Positions 8,825 through 17,841 of a DNA stretch of 64,000 nt are shown piece after piece. Origin of the DNA: Streptomyces albiflavescens (lineage in GTDB: Bacteria; Actinomycetota; Actinomycetes; Streptomycetales; Streptomycetaceae). The stretch is from assembly GCF_014645835.1 (NCBI RefSeq), contig NZ_BMMM01000006.1:419217-483216 (forward strand). Direction: 5' to 3'. Each line of letters opens with the position of its first letter. The first letter of the stretch is position 1. Below the pieces are notes generated by a model. The model worked only from the letters and a program-made list of their open reading frames with translations. It was not told the DNA's origin and did no database searches. The position numbers were made by a program, and so were the translations under genes.

Positions 8825-8842
8825 CGCTGACTGACTCTGTTC

Positions 8843-8884
8843 CCGGAAGGGCCCGTACGACTTCGGTCGCACGGGCCCTTCCGG
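8843..8884 (+). terminator. Strong hairpin terminator after the DEAD-box helicase
   Basis: Arms CCGGAAGGGCCCGT and ACGGGCCCTTCCGG enclose a short loop containing the stable TTCG tetraloop core (GACTTCGGTC). It begins 19 bases after the helicase stop codon. Confidence 0.85.
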
Positions 8885-8916
8885 CATGTCCGCAGCGAAG
8901 TGACGACGGCGTAGAG

Positions 8917-10902
8917 ATGGCTTCGCCCGTGCCGGGAATTCACTACCGAAAGCTGTGTGTCTACCAGTGGGTGATCGGGCGGCAGATCTCGGCCGACGGT
9001 TCCACGGTGCTGGACAAGACGTCCCGCGGGTACGCGGCGACCTACGCGGACGGCAGCCATGTACAGCGAGTGTCCTGCGACGCCGGCGCGGAGGGCTGCG
9101 TGCCGATGCGCTCCTTCGGCAATACGTATGTCGGCTACTTCATGGACGACGGCACCGGCAAGCAGACGGCCCAGATCCATCTGACCGAGAACTCGCGGAG
9201 CGGCACGGACGAGCCGACGGTCACTGGCGGCCGCTTCGTCGACGCCACCGGCCGCTACTACGTCTACCAGGCCACCTCGACCGGCAAGCAGTACGTCGAC
9301 GCGGTGAACTCCTACCGCTACGACGACGTGCGGCTGACCCGGTCCGTCACGGCCGCCTCCGTGTGGGGTTCGGCGCTGTGGACGCCGGGCACGGGCAACG
9401 GCGTCGTCACCGCGTACGACCTGGAGGGGAAGAAGACGGTCCATACCGTCTCCACCGGTGCTCCCTGCACGGTCAAGGAGCTTCAGGTCATCGGCCGTTG
9501 GATCTACTGGAACTGTGGGCCGACGGGCGCCGCGGGCGTGTACGACCGTACGGCGAAGAAGAACATCAAGGTCCCGTCCGGTCCCGCGCTCGTCGGTGAC
9601 GGCTACCTCGTCCAGCACGACCGGACGGCCGGAAAGCTGATGCTGACGGACTACCATTCCGGGACGGCCGCCGCCGCGCGCGCGATCGCCGACCTGCCGG
9701 CCGGGAACACCGTCGACCAGCGGCGGCTGACCTGGACGGTGGACAAGTTCGGCGGCGACATCGCGTACGTCGGCGCGGACAAGGCGATCCGGATCGTGCA
9801 GAGCGGGGTGCCGACGCAGTCGCTGGCGAAGATCGAGTCGGACGTGGCCGGCGACGCGGTGGACGTGAAGGGCCGCAACGGCGTCGACTACTGGGACAGC
9901 ATCTGGCAGTTGAACAAGCCGGCGGACTGGACCTTCACCGTGAAGGACGCGCAGGGGCGCACCGAGCGCACCATCACGGGCAGCGGGGCGCACGTCGAGG
10001 TGAACTGGGACCTGAAGACGGACTCGGGCACCTTCCCCTACAACGGCCCCAAGACCTGGAGCCTGAAGGCCACCGCCGAGGACGGCGGCGGCACGTACAC
10101 CACGGGCGGTTCGCTGGGGTACAACGGCGGCCTCCAGGGCTTCCACGACCAGGGGTACTACAGCTACGGCGAGCTGGTCACGCTCAACTCCTCGGGCGCT
10201 CTGACCCTGCACTACACCAAGGGCAAGGGCACCTTCGACTTCAAGTACTCCGGCTCCGGCTGGCCCGCCGGGACGGTGGCCGTGCCCTTCGGCGACATGG
10301 GCGCGGACCGGTGCGCCGAGATGCTGGTCCGCATGCCGGACGGCGAACTGCGGCGCTACGCGGGGCGGTGCGGTGAGCCGTACAGTCCGTCGAACAGCCA
10401 CACCTCCCTCGGCACCGGCTGGAACGCGTACAACGTCCTCACCGCGCCCGGCGACCTGACCGGCGACGGCCGTACCGACCTGCTGGCCCGCAAGGCGTCG
10501 ACCGGCGACATCTATCTGTTCGCCAACGACGGCGCGGGCAAGCTGAAGGCGGGCGTGAAGATCCGCTCGGCGTGGACCGGTTACACGAAGATCGTGGGCG
10601 CCGGGGACCTGAACGGCGACGGATACGGGGATGTGCTGGCGCGGGACAGGTCGGGCACGCTCTACCGCTACGACGGGCTGGGGAACGGGAAGCTGAAGGA
10701 CCGCGTGAAGGTCTTCTCCGACTGGGGCGGCTCGTACAACGCGATCGTCGGGGTGGGGGACATCACCGGCGACGGGAAGAGTGACCTGGTCGTGCGGGAC
10801 ACGAGCGGCAACCTCTATCGCAACGACGGCAAGGGGAACGGGTCGTTCGGCTCGCGGGTGAAGATCGCTACCGGCTGGCAGATCTACAAGGGGCTCTTCT
10901 GA
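8917..10902 (+). CDS. FG-GAP/VCBS repeat protein, N-terminally truncated paralogue
   Basis: 661 residues, homologous throughout to roughly the last 600 residues of the next gene. It has a beta-rich middle part, a FlgD-like Ig domain (WQLNKPADWTFTVKDAQGRT), and C-terminal FG-GAP repeats with calcium-type DLTGDGRTDLL, DLNGDGYGDVL and DITGDGKSDLV motifs. Unlike its neighbour it has no signal peptide and lacks about 400 N-terminal residues; the ATG at 8917 has no convincing ribosome site and lies only 32 bases after the helicase terminator. The family is secreted, so a copy without a signal is probably a remnant or is misexpressed. Its stop overlaps the start of the next gene (TGATG). The last 333 bases before the final codons match the paralogue almost exactly. 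Confidence 0.7.
   Translation: MASPVPGIHYRKLCVYQWVIGRQISADGSTVLDKTSRGYAATYADGSHVQRVSCDAGAEGCVPMRSFGNTYVGYFMDDGTGKQTAQIHLTENSRSGTDEPTVTGGRFVDATGRYYVYQATSTGKQYVDAVNSYRYDDVRLTRSVTAASVWGSALWTPGTGNGVVTAYDLEGKKTVHTVSTGAPCTVKELQVIGRWIYWNCGPTGAAGVYDRTAKKNIKVPSGPALVGDGYLVQHDRTAGKLMLTDYHSGTAAAARAIADLPAGNTVDQRRLTWTVDKFGGDIAYVGADKAIRIVQSGVPTQSLAKIESDVAGDAVDVKGRNGVDYWDSIWQLNKPADWTFTVKDAQGRTERTITGSGAHVEVNWDLKTDSGTFPYNGPKTWSLKATAEDGGGTYTTGGSLGYNGGLQGFHDQGYYSYGELVTLNSSGALTLHYTKGKGTFDFKYSGSGWPAGTVAVPFGDMGADRCAEMLVRMPDGELRRYAGRCGEPYSPSNSHTSLGTGWNAYNVLTAPGDLTGDGRTDLLARKASTGDIYLFANDGAGKLKAGVKIRSAWTGYTKIVGAGDLNGDGYGDVLARDRSGTLYRYDGLGNGKLKDRVKVFSDWGGSYNAIVGVGDITGDGKSDLVVRDTSGNLYRNDGKGNGSFGSRVKIATGWQIYKGLF
10549..10881 (+). 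repeat. 333-bp near-identical direct repeat, copy A
   Basis: Identical to 13707-14039 except for three base substitutions. It covers the last two FG-GAP repeats of the upstream paralogue. Flanking coding sequence is clearly more diverged, with the last six codons also different. Confidence 0.93.
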
Positions 10903-13900
10903 TGCGGTACTCGTTCATGGCGCGCGGGCGTCGTATGGCGGCCGCCGCCGGCGTCCTGGCGCTGGCTTTGGGACTCGCCCCCGTCGGCAGCTCACCGGCC
11001 GTCGCCGCCGGTACCCCGGCCCAGCTGGACGTCACGCCCAACTGGCGTGCCGTGCCCCGGGAGGACTCGCTGGGTTCCTTCGGCGCGACCGGGTTCGTGC
11101 ACTCGCCCGAAGACGCGGACCCGAGCTTCAGCCAGGAGTTCGAGTGGACCCGGTTCGACACCGGGGAGACGACGACCCTGCTGGGCTACGGAAACAACGA
11201 TGACGCCGCCTTCGCCGAGTTCGGCGCCGAGTCGGACTACGTCGCCCACCACTACCTGGGCTGGATCGACATCCAGAACATGGCGGACGGCGCTACGCAC
11301 CGGTTCACCGTGCCCTACGGCTCCGGCGACCTCTTCAGGGGCCTGCTCGGCTCCACGGTCCTGGTGCAGGACTACACGGACAACGACCTGCAGACGGTGG
11401 ACAGCTGGTACCTGTTGCCCGCCGACAACCCGGTGGCCGATGCCAAGGTCACCGTCACCGGCTGGCCCGAGGGCACGGACCTGAAGCAGGTGCGGCTGGT
11501 CGCGGGCGACGCCCGGGAGGCCGTCGTACGGTTCGCCACCTCGGCCGCCGACGCGGAGTCCGGCCGGTATGACCGGCTCGGCCTGATCGATCTGAAGACC
11601 GGGCAGCTGCGTACGCTCGCCGCGGCCACCGGCTGGACCCCGTACGTCACGCTCGCCGGGGACGACCTGCTCTGGATCGACACCGACCGGGTGGCCCATG
11701 TGCGGTCGCGCACCGACCTGGACGCACCCGAGCGGACCTTCCCGGTCCCGGCCGACCTGGACATCTCGAAGATCGGGCTGCTCGACGGCTGGCTGCTGGC
11801 CTTCACCGACGCCGACGGCACGGACGCGGCGCTGAAGCGGAGTCTGGTCGCGCTGTCGTTCGGGCAGCAGCGGCTGACCCTGCTGGAGAAGGCCGACAAG
11901 GAGGCCGTACAGATCGCGGGCGGCGGTGTCGCGGTGATCGGCGGGACCTCGTCGGCGGACTGGTACCTGCAGAAGGCGACGGTCGGCGACGACGGTCTGC
12001 CACGTCTGGAGAAGCTGCGGCGCACAGCCCCGGTCGCGGGCGGCATCGACGCGATCGCGCTGAGCGCGGGCACGCTATCCACCGTGGAGAAGGAGGGCCC
12101 GCAGGGCGCCGGCTTCTACAACCGCACCCTCACCCCCGCCCAGACGCCCACTTCCGCGTCCGCCCCGGTGTGGGCCGGAAAGGAGAGCGGACGGTCGTAC
12201 GACTACACGGCCTGCGGCCAGTCGGCCTGCACTCAGCTTTACAACAGCGGTGACGGGCGCAGCGTCTATCAGGTCCGCAACTACCAGACGAGCACGGCGC
12301 AGGTCGAGATCGTCGGCAGGCGCGGCCCCGGCCAGGCTGATCGGGCGCTGACCGGCGACTTCGACGGGCGGCTCACGGACTCCTTCGGCCGGTACGCCGT
12401 CTACCAGAGCGGCCGTCCGACCGTGGCCGGAATGCTTGTCCCGGACGGCAGGACGATCGTCGTCGACCTCGGCACCGGGTCGGTCGTCACGCAGAGCCGG
12501 CAGGTGGCCGCGACCGTGTGGGGCAGCACGCTCTACACGGGTACGTCGACGGCGGGCACGGTCGCCAGGACCGACCTCGCCACCGGCAAGGACGCCGGGA
12601 CCGTCGACACGGGCGCGTCCTGCGTCCCCGTCGAGCTGCAGAGTGCCGGGCCGTGGCTGTACTGGACGTGCGACCAGTTCGGGAAGCACGGCGTGGTCAA
12701 CCTGACGACCGGCGAGAAGATCGCGCTGCCCGCCGGACGGGGCGGCCTCCTCGGCGACGGCTACTTCGTCAACCAGCGCTACACCGGCTCGAATCTGCGC
12801 CTGACCGAGTTCCAGAGCGGCGGCACCGCCGTCACCCGGGACCTGGGCATCCCCATGTCCACGGACGGCAGTGAGACCCGTCACCGCACGTGGACCGTGG
12901 ACCGCTTCGGCGGCGCCATCGCGTACGCCGACAAGGAGAACGTCGTCCACGTCGTCACGAGCGGGGTGCCCGCTTCGCCGCTGACGGCGGCCTCGGCCAC
13001 CACGCCGGGGGCGTTCAAGGCGGCGGACACCTGGAAGGCGTCCTGGCAGCTGTCCAAGCCGGCCGCCTCCTGGAAGCTCACGGTGAAGTCCACGGCAACC
13101 GGTGCGACCGTGCGCACCCTCAGCGGCGGCGAGGCCCGCGGGGCCGTCAGCGCCACGTGGAACGGCAAGGACGCGGCGGGGGTGTACGCGCCGAACGGCA
13201 CGTACACGTGGACGCTCACCGCCCAGCCCGCCGACGGGCAGGGCGCGCCGCTGGCCGCGACCGGGAGGGTCGCCCTCTCCGGCGGCGCCGCCGTGCGCCA
13301 CGACCACGTCGGAGACGACGGGTTCGGCGACCTGCTCACCCTCAACTCCTTGGGTGCGCTTACCTTCCAGCAAGGCACCGGCAAGGGGCTGTTCTCCGGG
13401 AAGACCTCGGGGAGCGGCTGGTCCACGTCCGTCGTGGCGGTTCCCTTCGGTGACCTGAACGGGGACCGCTGCAACGACGTCCTGGTGCGGATGAGCGACG
13501 GCTCGCTGCGCGGCTACAAGCCCAAGTGCGGGGCGGCGCTGACGACTTCGACGTCGTACATGAAGTTCGGCACGGGCTGGGGCGCGTACGACGTGCTCAC
13601 CTCGCCCGGCGATGTCACGGGCGACATGCGGGCCGATCTGCTCGCGCGAAAGGCGTCGACCGGCGATATCTACGTGTTCGCGGCGAAGAGCGACGGGACG
13701 CTGGGGGCGGGCGTGAAGATCCGCTCGGCGTGGACCGGTTACACGAAGATCGTGGGTGCCGGGGACCTGAACGGCGACGGATACGGGGATGTGGTGGCGC
13801 GGGACAGGTCGGGCACGCTCTACCGCTACGACGGGCTGGGGAACGGGAAGCTGAAGGACCGCGTGAAGGTCTTCTCGGACTGGGGCGGCTCGTACAACGC

Positions 13901-14060
13901 GATCGTCGGGGTGGGGGACATCACCGGCGACGGGAAGAGTGACCTGGTCGTGCGGGACACGAGCGGCAACCTCTATCGCAACGACGGCAAGGGGAACGGG
14001 TCGTTCGGCTCGCGGGTGAAGATCGCTACCGGCTGGCAGGGTTACAAGGGTCTTTTTTAG
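10902..14060 (+). CDS. Secreted FG-GAP/VCBS repeat protein with FlgD-like Ig domain
   Basis: 1052 residues. A Sec signal peptide spans about 1-36 (MRYSFMARGRR, hydrophobic AAAAGVLALALGLA, cleavage near AVAA). A large beta-propeller-like region (about 37-700) follows, then a FlgD-type Ig domain (WQLSKPAASWKLTVKSTATG ... NGTYTWTL), then four or so FG-GAP repeats with D-x-N/T-G-D calcium motifs (DLNGDRCNDVL, DVTGDMRADLL, DLNGDGYGDVV, DITGDGKSDLV). Such proteins are exported and bind surfaces or ligands; no catalytic motif is visible. The ATG overlaps the stop of the truncated paralogue, so the two are co-transcribed as a tandem duplication. Confidence 0.88.
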   Translation: MRYSFMARGRRMAAAAGVLALALGLAPVGSSPAVAAGTPAQLDVTPNWRAVPREDSLGSFGATGFVHSPEDADPSFSQEFEWTRFDTGETTTLLGYGNNDDAAFAEFGAESDYVAHHYLGWIDIQNMADGATHRFTVPYGSGDLFRGLLGSTVLVQDYTDNDLQTVDSWYLLPADNPVADAKVTVTGWPEGTDLKQVRLVAGDAREAVVRFATSAADAESGRYDRLGLIDLKTGQLRTLAAATGWTPYVTLAGDDLLWIDTDRVAHVRSRTDLDAPERTFPVPADLDISKIGLLDGWLLAFTDADGTDAALKRSLVALSFGQQRLTLLEKADKEAVQIAGGGVAVIGGTSSADWYLQKATVGDDGLPRLEKLRRTAPVAGGIDAIALSAGTLSTVEKEGPQGAGFYNRTLTPAQTPTSASAPVWAGKESGRSYDYTACGQSACTQLYNSGDGRSVYQVRNYQTSTAQVEIVGRRGPGQADRALTGDFDGRLTDSFGRYAVYQSGRPTVAGMLVPDGRTIVVDLGTGSVVTQSRQVAATVWGSTLYTGTSTAGTVARTDLATGKDAGTVDTGASCVPVELQSAGPWLYWTCDQFGKHGVVNLTTGEKIALPAGRGGLLGDGYFVNQRYTGSNLRLTEFQSGGTAVTRDLGIPMSTDGSETRHRTWTVDRFGGAIAYADKENVVHVVTSGVPASPLTAASATTPGAFKAADTWKASWQLSKPAASWKLTVKSTATGATVRTLSGGEARGAVSATWNGKDAAGVYAPNGTYTWTLTAQPADGQGAPLAATGRVALSGGAAVRHDHVGDDGFGDLLTLNSLGALTFQQGTGKGLFSGKTSGSGWSTSVVAVPFGDLNGDRCNDVLVRMSDGSLRGYKPKCGAALTTSTSYMKFGTGWGAYDVLTSPGDVTGDMRADLLARKASTGDIYVFAAKSDGTLGAGVKIRSAWTGYTKIVGAGDLNGDGYGDVVARDRSGTLYRYDGLGNGKLKDRVKVFSDWGGSYNAIVGVGDITGDGKSDLVVRDTSGNLYRNDGKGNGSFGSRVKIATGWQGYKGLF
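13707..14039 (+). repeat. 333-bp near-identical direct repeat, copy B
   Basis: Partner of 10549-10881 with three mismatches in 333 bases, spaced 3158 bases apart in direct orientation. It encodes the two C-terminal FG-GAP repeats of the full-length paralogue. Confidence 0.93.
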
Positions 14061-14109
14061 CCAATGAGTTGGCGCATGTCATGCCCTCGGCGAGGGAATC
14101 GCTGGGGGC

Positions 14110-15645
14110 ATGACAGATGACGCCAAAGCGAGTGGGCTGTCGGACGAAGAGCGGCTTGCCCAGCTCGGCTACACGCAGGTTCTCGCCCGCCGCATGTCGG
14201 CGTTCTCCAACTACGCCGTCTCCTTCACGATCATCTCGGTCCTGTCGGGCTGTCTGACGCTGTATCTGTTCGGCATGAACACCGGCGGCCCCGCCGTGAT
14301 CACCTGGGGCTGGGTCGCGGTCGGACTGATGACGCTGTTCGTCGGGCTGTCCATGGCCGAGATCTGTTCGGCCTATCCCACCTCCGCCGGGCTGTACTTC
14401 TGGGCGCACCGGCTTGCCCCGTCCCGTACGGCCGCCGCCTGGGCCTGGTTCACGGGATGGTTCAACGTCCTCGGACAGGTCGCCGTGACCGCGGGCATCG
14501 ACTTCGGCGCCGCCTCCTTCCTCGGCGCCTATCTGAACCTCCAGTTCGACTTCGAGGTGACACCGGGCCGCACCGTCCTCCTCTTCGCCGGGATCCTGGT
14601 CCTGCACGGCCTCCTGAACACCTTCGGCGTCCGGATCGTCGCCCTGCTCAACAGCATCAGCGTGTGGTGGCACGTGGTGGGCGTCGCGGTCATCGTGGGC
14701 GCGCTCGCCTTCGTGCCGGACCACCACCAGTCGACGTCCTTCGTGTTCACGAAGTTCGTCAACAACACGGGCTGGGGCAGCGGTGTGTACGTCGTCCTCA
14801 TCGGTCTGCTGATGGCCCAGTACACGTTCACCGGGTACGACGCCTCCGCCCATATGACGGAGGAGACCCACGACGCGTCCACGGCCGGCCCGAAGGGCAT
14901 CGTGCAGTCCATCTGGACTTCGTGGATAGCCGGATTCGTTCTGCTCCTCGGCTTCACCTTCGCGATCCAGTCGTACGACAAGGAGCTGGGCTCGGCGACC
15001 GGAGCGCCCCCGGCGCAGATCCTGCTCGACGCGCTGGGCGCCACGGCGGGCAAGCTCCTGCTGCTGGTCGTGATCGGCGCGCAGCTCTTCTGCGGGATGG
15101 CATCGGTCACGGCAAACAGCCGGATGATCTACGCCTTTTCGCGCGACGGCGCACTGCCGTTCTCGCATGTGTGGCACACCGTCAGCCCGCGCACCAGGAC
15201 ACCGGTGGCGGCGGTGTGGCTGGCGGCGCTGGCAGCGCTGGTGCTGGGCCTCCCGTACCTGATCAACTACACGGCCTACGCGGCGGTAACTTCGATCGCG
15301 GTCATCGGGCTCTATGTCGCCTACGTCATCCCGACGCTGCTGCGGGTGCGCAAGGGTGATGCCTTCGAACGCGGGCCCTGGCACCTGGGCCGCTGGTCCC
15401 GGCTCGTGGGCGTCGTCGCGGTCGCCTGGGTGGGTGTGATCACCGTGCTCTTCATGCTGCCCCAGGTCTCGCCGGTCACCTGGGAGACCTTCAATTACGC
15501 CCCGGTCGCGGTGCTGGTCGTCCTCGGCTTCGCGGCGGCCTGGTGGCTGGCCTCGGCCCGGCACTGGTTCCTCAACCCCGACCATGCCCGCACGATTGCC
15601 CGCGAGACGGCCCGCAAGGGGGCCCCCGAACCGGTCGATCCATGA
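14110..15645 (+). CDS. Amino acid/polyamine/GABA-type permease (APC superfamily)
   Basis: 511 residues with about 12 hydrophobic segments. The N-terminus after the cytoplasmic LGYTQVLARRMSAFSNYAVS is the usual APC opening, with SFTIISVLSGCLTLY as helix 1 and GWVAVGLMTLFVGLSMAEI, a helix-2/3 pattern typical of the bacterial GabP-like/amino-acid permease group. The stretch YDASAHMTEETHDAS and SRMIYAFSRDGALP are characteristic of that group (helices 6-8). It would import an amino acid or related amine with a proton at the cell membrane; substrate cannot be assigned. GGGGG lies directly before the ATG. A strong hairpin follows the stop. Confidence 0.92.
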   Translation: MTDDAKASGLSDEERLAQLGYTQVLARRMSAFSNYAVSFTIISVLSGCLTLYLFGMNTGGPAVITWGWVAVGLMTLFVGLSMAEICSAYPTSAGLYFWAHRLAPSRTAAAWAWFTGWFNVLGQVAVTAGIDFGAASFLGAYLNLQFDFEVTPGRTVLLFAGILVLHGLLNTFGVRIVALLNSISVWWHVVGVAVIVGALAFVPDHHQSTSFVFTKFVNNTGWGSGVYVVLIGLLMAQYTFTGYDASAHMTEETHDASTAGPKGIVQSIWTSWIAGFVLLLGFTFAIQSYDKELGSATGAPPAQILLDALGATAGKLLLLVVIGAQLFCGMASVTANSRMIYAFSRDGALPFSHVWHTVSPRTRTPVAAVWLAALAALVLGLPYLINYTAYAAVTSIAVIGLYVAYVIPTLLRVRKGDAFERGPWHLGRWSRLVGVVAVAWVGVITVLFMLPQVSPVTWETFNYAPVAVLVVLGFAAAWWLASARHWFLNPDHARTIARETARKGAPEPVDP

Positions 15646-15661
15646 TCTTGCGCCCTTTTGG

Positions 15662-15702
15662 CGTGGCCGGGACCCCGATACCCGATCGGAGTCCCGGCCA
15701 CG
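15662..15702 (+). terminator. Hairpin terminator after the permease
   Basis: Arms CGTGGCCGGGAC and GTCCCGGCCACG are perfect complements with a 17-base loop. It begins 16 bases after the permease stop and separates it from tRNA-Lys. Confidence 0.75.
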
Positions 15703-15754
15703 TCCGGCTATGCTCGGGGGTGCACCGGCACGAGATCGGTACGGGCCGGTGCGT

Positions 15755-15827
15755 GGACCCTTAGCTCAATTGGCAGAGCAGTGGACTTTTAATCCATTGG
15801 TTGTGGGTTCGAGTCCCACAGGGTCTA
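15755..15827 (+). tRNA. tRNA-Lys (TTT)
   Basis: A 73-base cloverleaf. Acceptor GGACCCT pairs with AGGGTCT (terminal G-U) and the discriminator is A. The anticodon loop CTTTTAA gives anticodon TTT. The T arm is GTGGGTTCGAGTCCCAC. CCA is not encoded. It is a monocistronic gene with its own terminator and marks the left border of the secretion-like locus. Confidence 0.96.
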
Positions 15828-15837
15828 CCGGGGAGAG

Positions 15838-15870
15838 ACCGCAGGTCAGCGTGGCTGACCTGCGGTTTTT
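15838..15870 (+). terminator. Intrinsic terminator of tRNA-Lys
   Basis: ACCGCAGGTCAGC and GCTGACCTGCGGT form a 13-bp stem with a 3-base loop, directly followed by TTTTTC. This is the classic rho-independent form, 11 bases beyond the tRNA. Confidence 0.92.
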
Positions 15871-15873
15871 CTG

Positions 15874-16554
15874 TCAGCGGCGTTCTTCCTTCGGCTTTTC
15901 CTCCGCGGGGAGGAAGGCGTCCGGATTCACGTACCGGACGCGGCGCAGCCACAGGGCGCCACCGCCTATGCCCGCGGTGGCGAAGCCCGCGATCGTGAGC
16001 AGCAGGAGGAGTCCGCGCAGGAATCCGACGTCGACGTGCCGGTACGCCGCCCAGGCCACGGTGCAGACCACGGAACCGCCGACGAAGAGGGCGAGCGAGC
16101 GCCAGGACATCCAGGTCTTCAGGGCGTGCACGGGGTCCCCGTCGACCCACAGCAGTTGTGAACGGCCCTTCCGCGCCGCGGCCTTGAGGGAGGTGTCGGC
16201 ACCCTCGGGTTCGCCGTCGGGGGTGAGGTCCAGGTACTCCCACAGGTCGGCCAGGGCCTCGTAGGCCTGCTGGTCGTCGTAGTGGACCGCGTCGCCCCCG
16301 TCACCGTCGCCGAGCGCCGCGTCCTCTTCGGCGCGGCGCTGGAACTCCTTGTTGATCACGTCGACCGGCACGGGTGTCTCGCCGGCGAGGATCTTCCGCA
16401 GTTCCTGGCAGAAGGCGTTGAGGACGGGCTTGCGCTTGCGGGAGTGCACCGCCTCCTTGAGATCGGCCATGCCGCTCTCTCCGTAGGAGAGGTAGTCGCG
16501 CATGACGACGGCGAGCGCATGAGCGGAGGGAGCCGGAGGCGGCTGCTCTGTCAC
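15874..16554 (-). CDS. Membrane protein of unknown function, leftmost gene of the secretion-like locus
   Basis: 226 residues that I cannot assign to a family. The first 140 residues are soluble and charged, with a helical stretch (LKEAVHSRKRKPVLNAFCQELRKILAGE); two hydrophobic helices follow (SLALFVGGSVVCTVAWAAY and LRGLLLLLTIAGFATAGIGGGALWL), then a short basic tail ending KPKEERR. The GTG at 16554 is preferred because GGAAGGGACC lies 7-8 bases upstream; an in-frame GTG at 16605 has none. The upstream region carries two copies of the locus-wide motif, shared with the divergent wall-hydrolase gene, so I group this gene with the locus. Confidence 0.72.
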   Translation of the reverse strand: MTEQPPPAPSAHALAVVMRDYLSYGESGMADLKEAVHSRKRKPVLNAFCQELRKILAGETPVPVDVINKEFQRRAEEDAALGDGDGGDAVHYDDQQAYEALADLWEYLDLTPDGEPEGADTSLKAAARKGRSQLLWVDGDPVHALKTWMSWRSLALFVGGSVVCTVAWAAYRHVDVGFLRGLLLLLTIAGFATAGIGGGALWLRRVRYVNPDAFLPAEEKPKEERR

Positions 16555-16595
16555 AGGGTTGGTCCCTTCCCAGTCAATGCCCAAGGCGATTGGAA

Positions 16596-16626
16596 GTATA
16601 GACACTTACTCGTAAGGTATAGACAC
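16596..16626. promoter_or_regulatory. Two copies of the GTATAGACAC motif between divergent genes
   Basis: GTATAGACAC occurs at 16596-16605 and again at 16617-16626, exactly 21 bases (two helical turns) apart and in the same orientation. It lies between the leftward membrane-protein gene and the rightward wall-hydrolase gene. Related motifs precede most other units of the locus (see the finding on the shared motif). Confidence 0.6.
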
Positions 16627-16671
16627 ACGAGCACCCTCGAAGGGTGCCGCGGACGGGGGGCGCGCCGACCA

Positions 16672-17841
16672 GTGGACAAGAAGACAGTCATAGGTCTCGT
16701 TCTCGTGTGCGCGTTTCTCTTCAGCGGCGGTGGACTGTTCGTCATTGTGGGAGCGGGCGCGGTCGTGGGGGCCGGCGGGATGCTCAACTCCATTGTGGGC
16801 GGGGGTGAGCACGAGGATGGCGGGGGTGGTGCCCCGAGCGGGACGGTGTGCGACCCCGGCGGCGAGACGCTTGAAGCGAACGTCCCCGGTGAGGGTCAAT
16901 TCACCGTGACCAGCGAGATGATGGGCAACGCCGCCATCATCGTCCACGTCGGCGAGAAGACGAAGGTTCCTGACGACGGCCTCGTCATAGCCATCATGAC
17001 GTCCCTTCAGGAAAGCAAGCTGCGGAACATCGACTACGGAGACCGGGACAGCATCGGCCTCTTCCAGCAGCGGCCCGCGGCGGGCTGGGGCTCGCACGAC
17101 GAGATCATGGACCCGAACTACTCCTCCATGGCCTTCTACGGCGGTCCCAACCATCCGAGCCCTCCGAACCCCCGCGGTCTGCTCGGTGTCCCCAACTGGC
17201 AGCAGCTGGACAAGGGAGCCGCCGCTCAGAAGGTCCAGGTCTCCGCTTTTCCCACCCTCTACAAGAGGTGGGAGGGGATCGCGGGGCAGATCGTCGGCCG
17301 CGCCAAGGACATCAAGTGCGAGGACGTGGGCCTCAGCGGGGATGTCGGCAAGGTCATCCAGGCGGCCAAGGAGCAGCTGGGCGTGCCCTATTGCTGGGCC
17401 GGCGGAGACGCCAACGGTCCGACCCACACCTCGTACTGCCCGTCCGGCGTGTCCAAGGGCTTCGACTGCTCGGGACTCACGCTCTACGCCTACGCCAAGG
17501 TGGGCATCACTCTGGGCCACTACACGGGCGACCAGTTCGAGGCGGGGACCAGGGTGAGCGACTACAAGGATCTGAAACCGGGGGACCTGATGTTCTGGTC
17601 GACCGACCGCTCGCCGGGCCGAATCCACCATGTGAGCATGTACATCGGCAACGACGAGATGATCCACGCGCCGCGCACCGGCAAGAACGTCGAGATCGTC
17701 AAGAACGTCAGCAAGAACAGCTACTGGATGGACCAGTGGGCCGGTGCGTCGCGCCTGCTGAAGGACTCGGGCGGCGACAAGGGCACTGCCAAGGCCGCCG
17801 GACCGATCAACCCCTTCGCTCTCGCCGGGAGGACCCTGTGA
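16672..17841 (+). CDS. Bifunctional wall hydrolase: lysozyme-like domain plus NlpC/P60 peptidase (VirB1-like)
   Basis: 389 residues. An N-terminal membrane anchor (TVIGLVLVCAFLFSGGGLFVIVGAGAVV) is followed at about 75-215 by a lysozyme/transglycosylase-like domain; E114 in TSLQESKLRN fits the catalytic Glu and SIGLFQQRPAAGWG the second motif. An NlpC/P60 domain covers about 222-365, with nucleophile C266 in GFDCSGLTLYAY and catalytic His in RIHHVSMYIG. Such two-domain enzymes cut both glycan and peptide bonds of peptidoglycan and open the wall for Gram-positive conjugation or T4SS machines. The GTG at 16672 follows a G-rich box. The next gene starts inside its stop codon (GTGA overlap). Confidence 0.88.
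   Translation: MDKKTVIGLVLVCAFLFSGGGLFVIVGAGAVVGAGGMLNSIVGGGEHEDGGGGAPSGTVCDPGGETLEANVPGEGQFTVTSEMMGNAAIIVHVGEKTKVPDDGLVIAIMTSLQESKLRNIDYGDRDSIGLFQQRPAAGWGSHDEIMDPNYSSMAFYGGPNHPSPPNPRGLLGVPNWQQLDKGAAAQKVQVSAFPTLYKRWEGIAGQIVGRAKDIKCEDVGLSGDVGKVIQAAKEQLGVPYCWAGGDANGPTHTSYCPSGVSKGFDCSGLTLYAYAKVGITLGHYTGDQFEAGTRVSDYKDLKPGDLMFWSTDRSPGRIHHVSMYIGNDEMIHAPRTGKNVEIVKNVSKNSYWMDQWAGASRLLKDSGGDKGTAKAAGPINPFALAGRTL

Noticed and set aside
6350..8887. 845-residue minus-strand frame opposite the DEAD-box gene
   Set aside because: Val/Thr/Ala-repetitive translation of the antisense of the RGG repeats; the plus strand has the helicase motifs.
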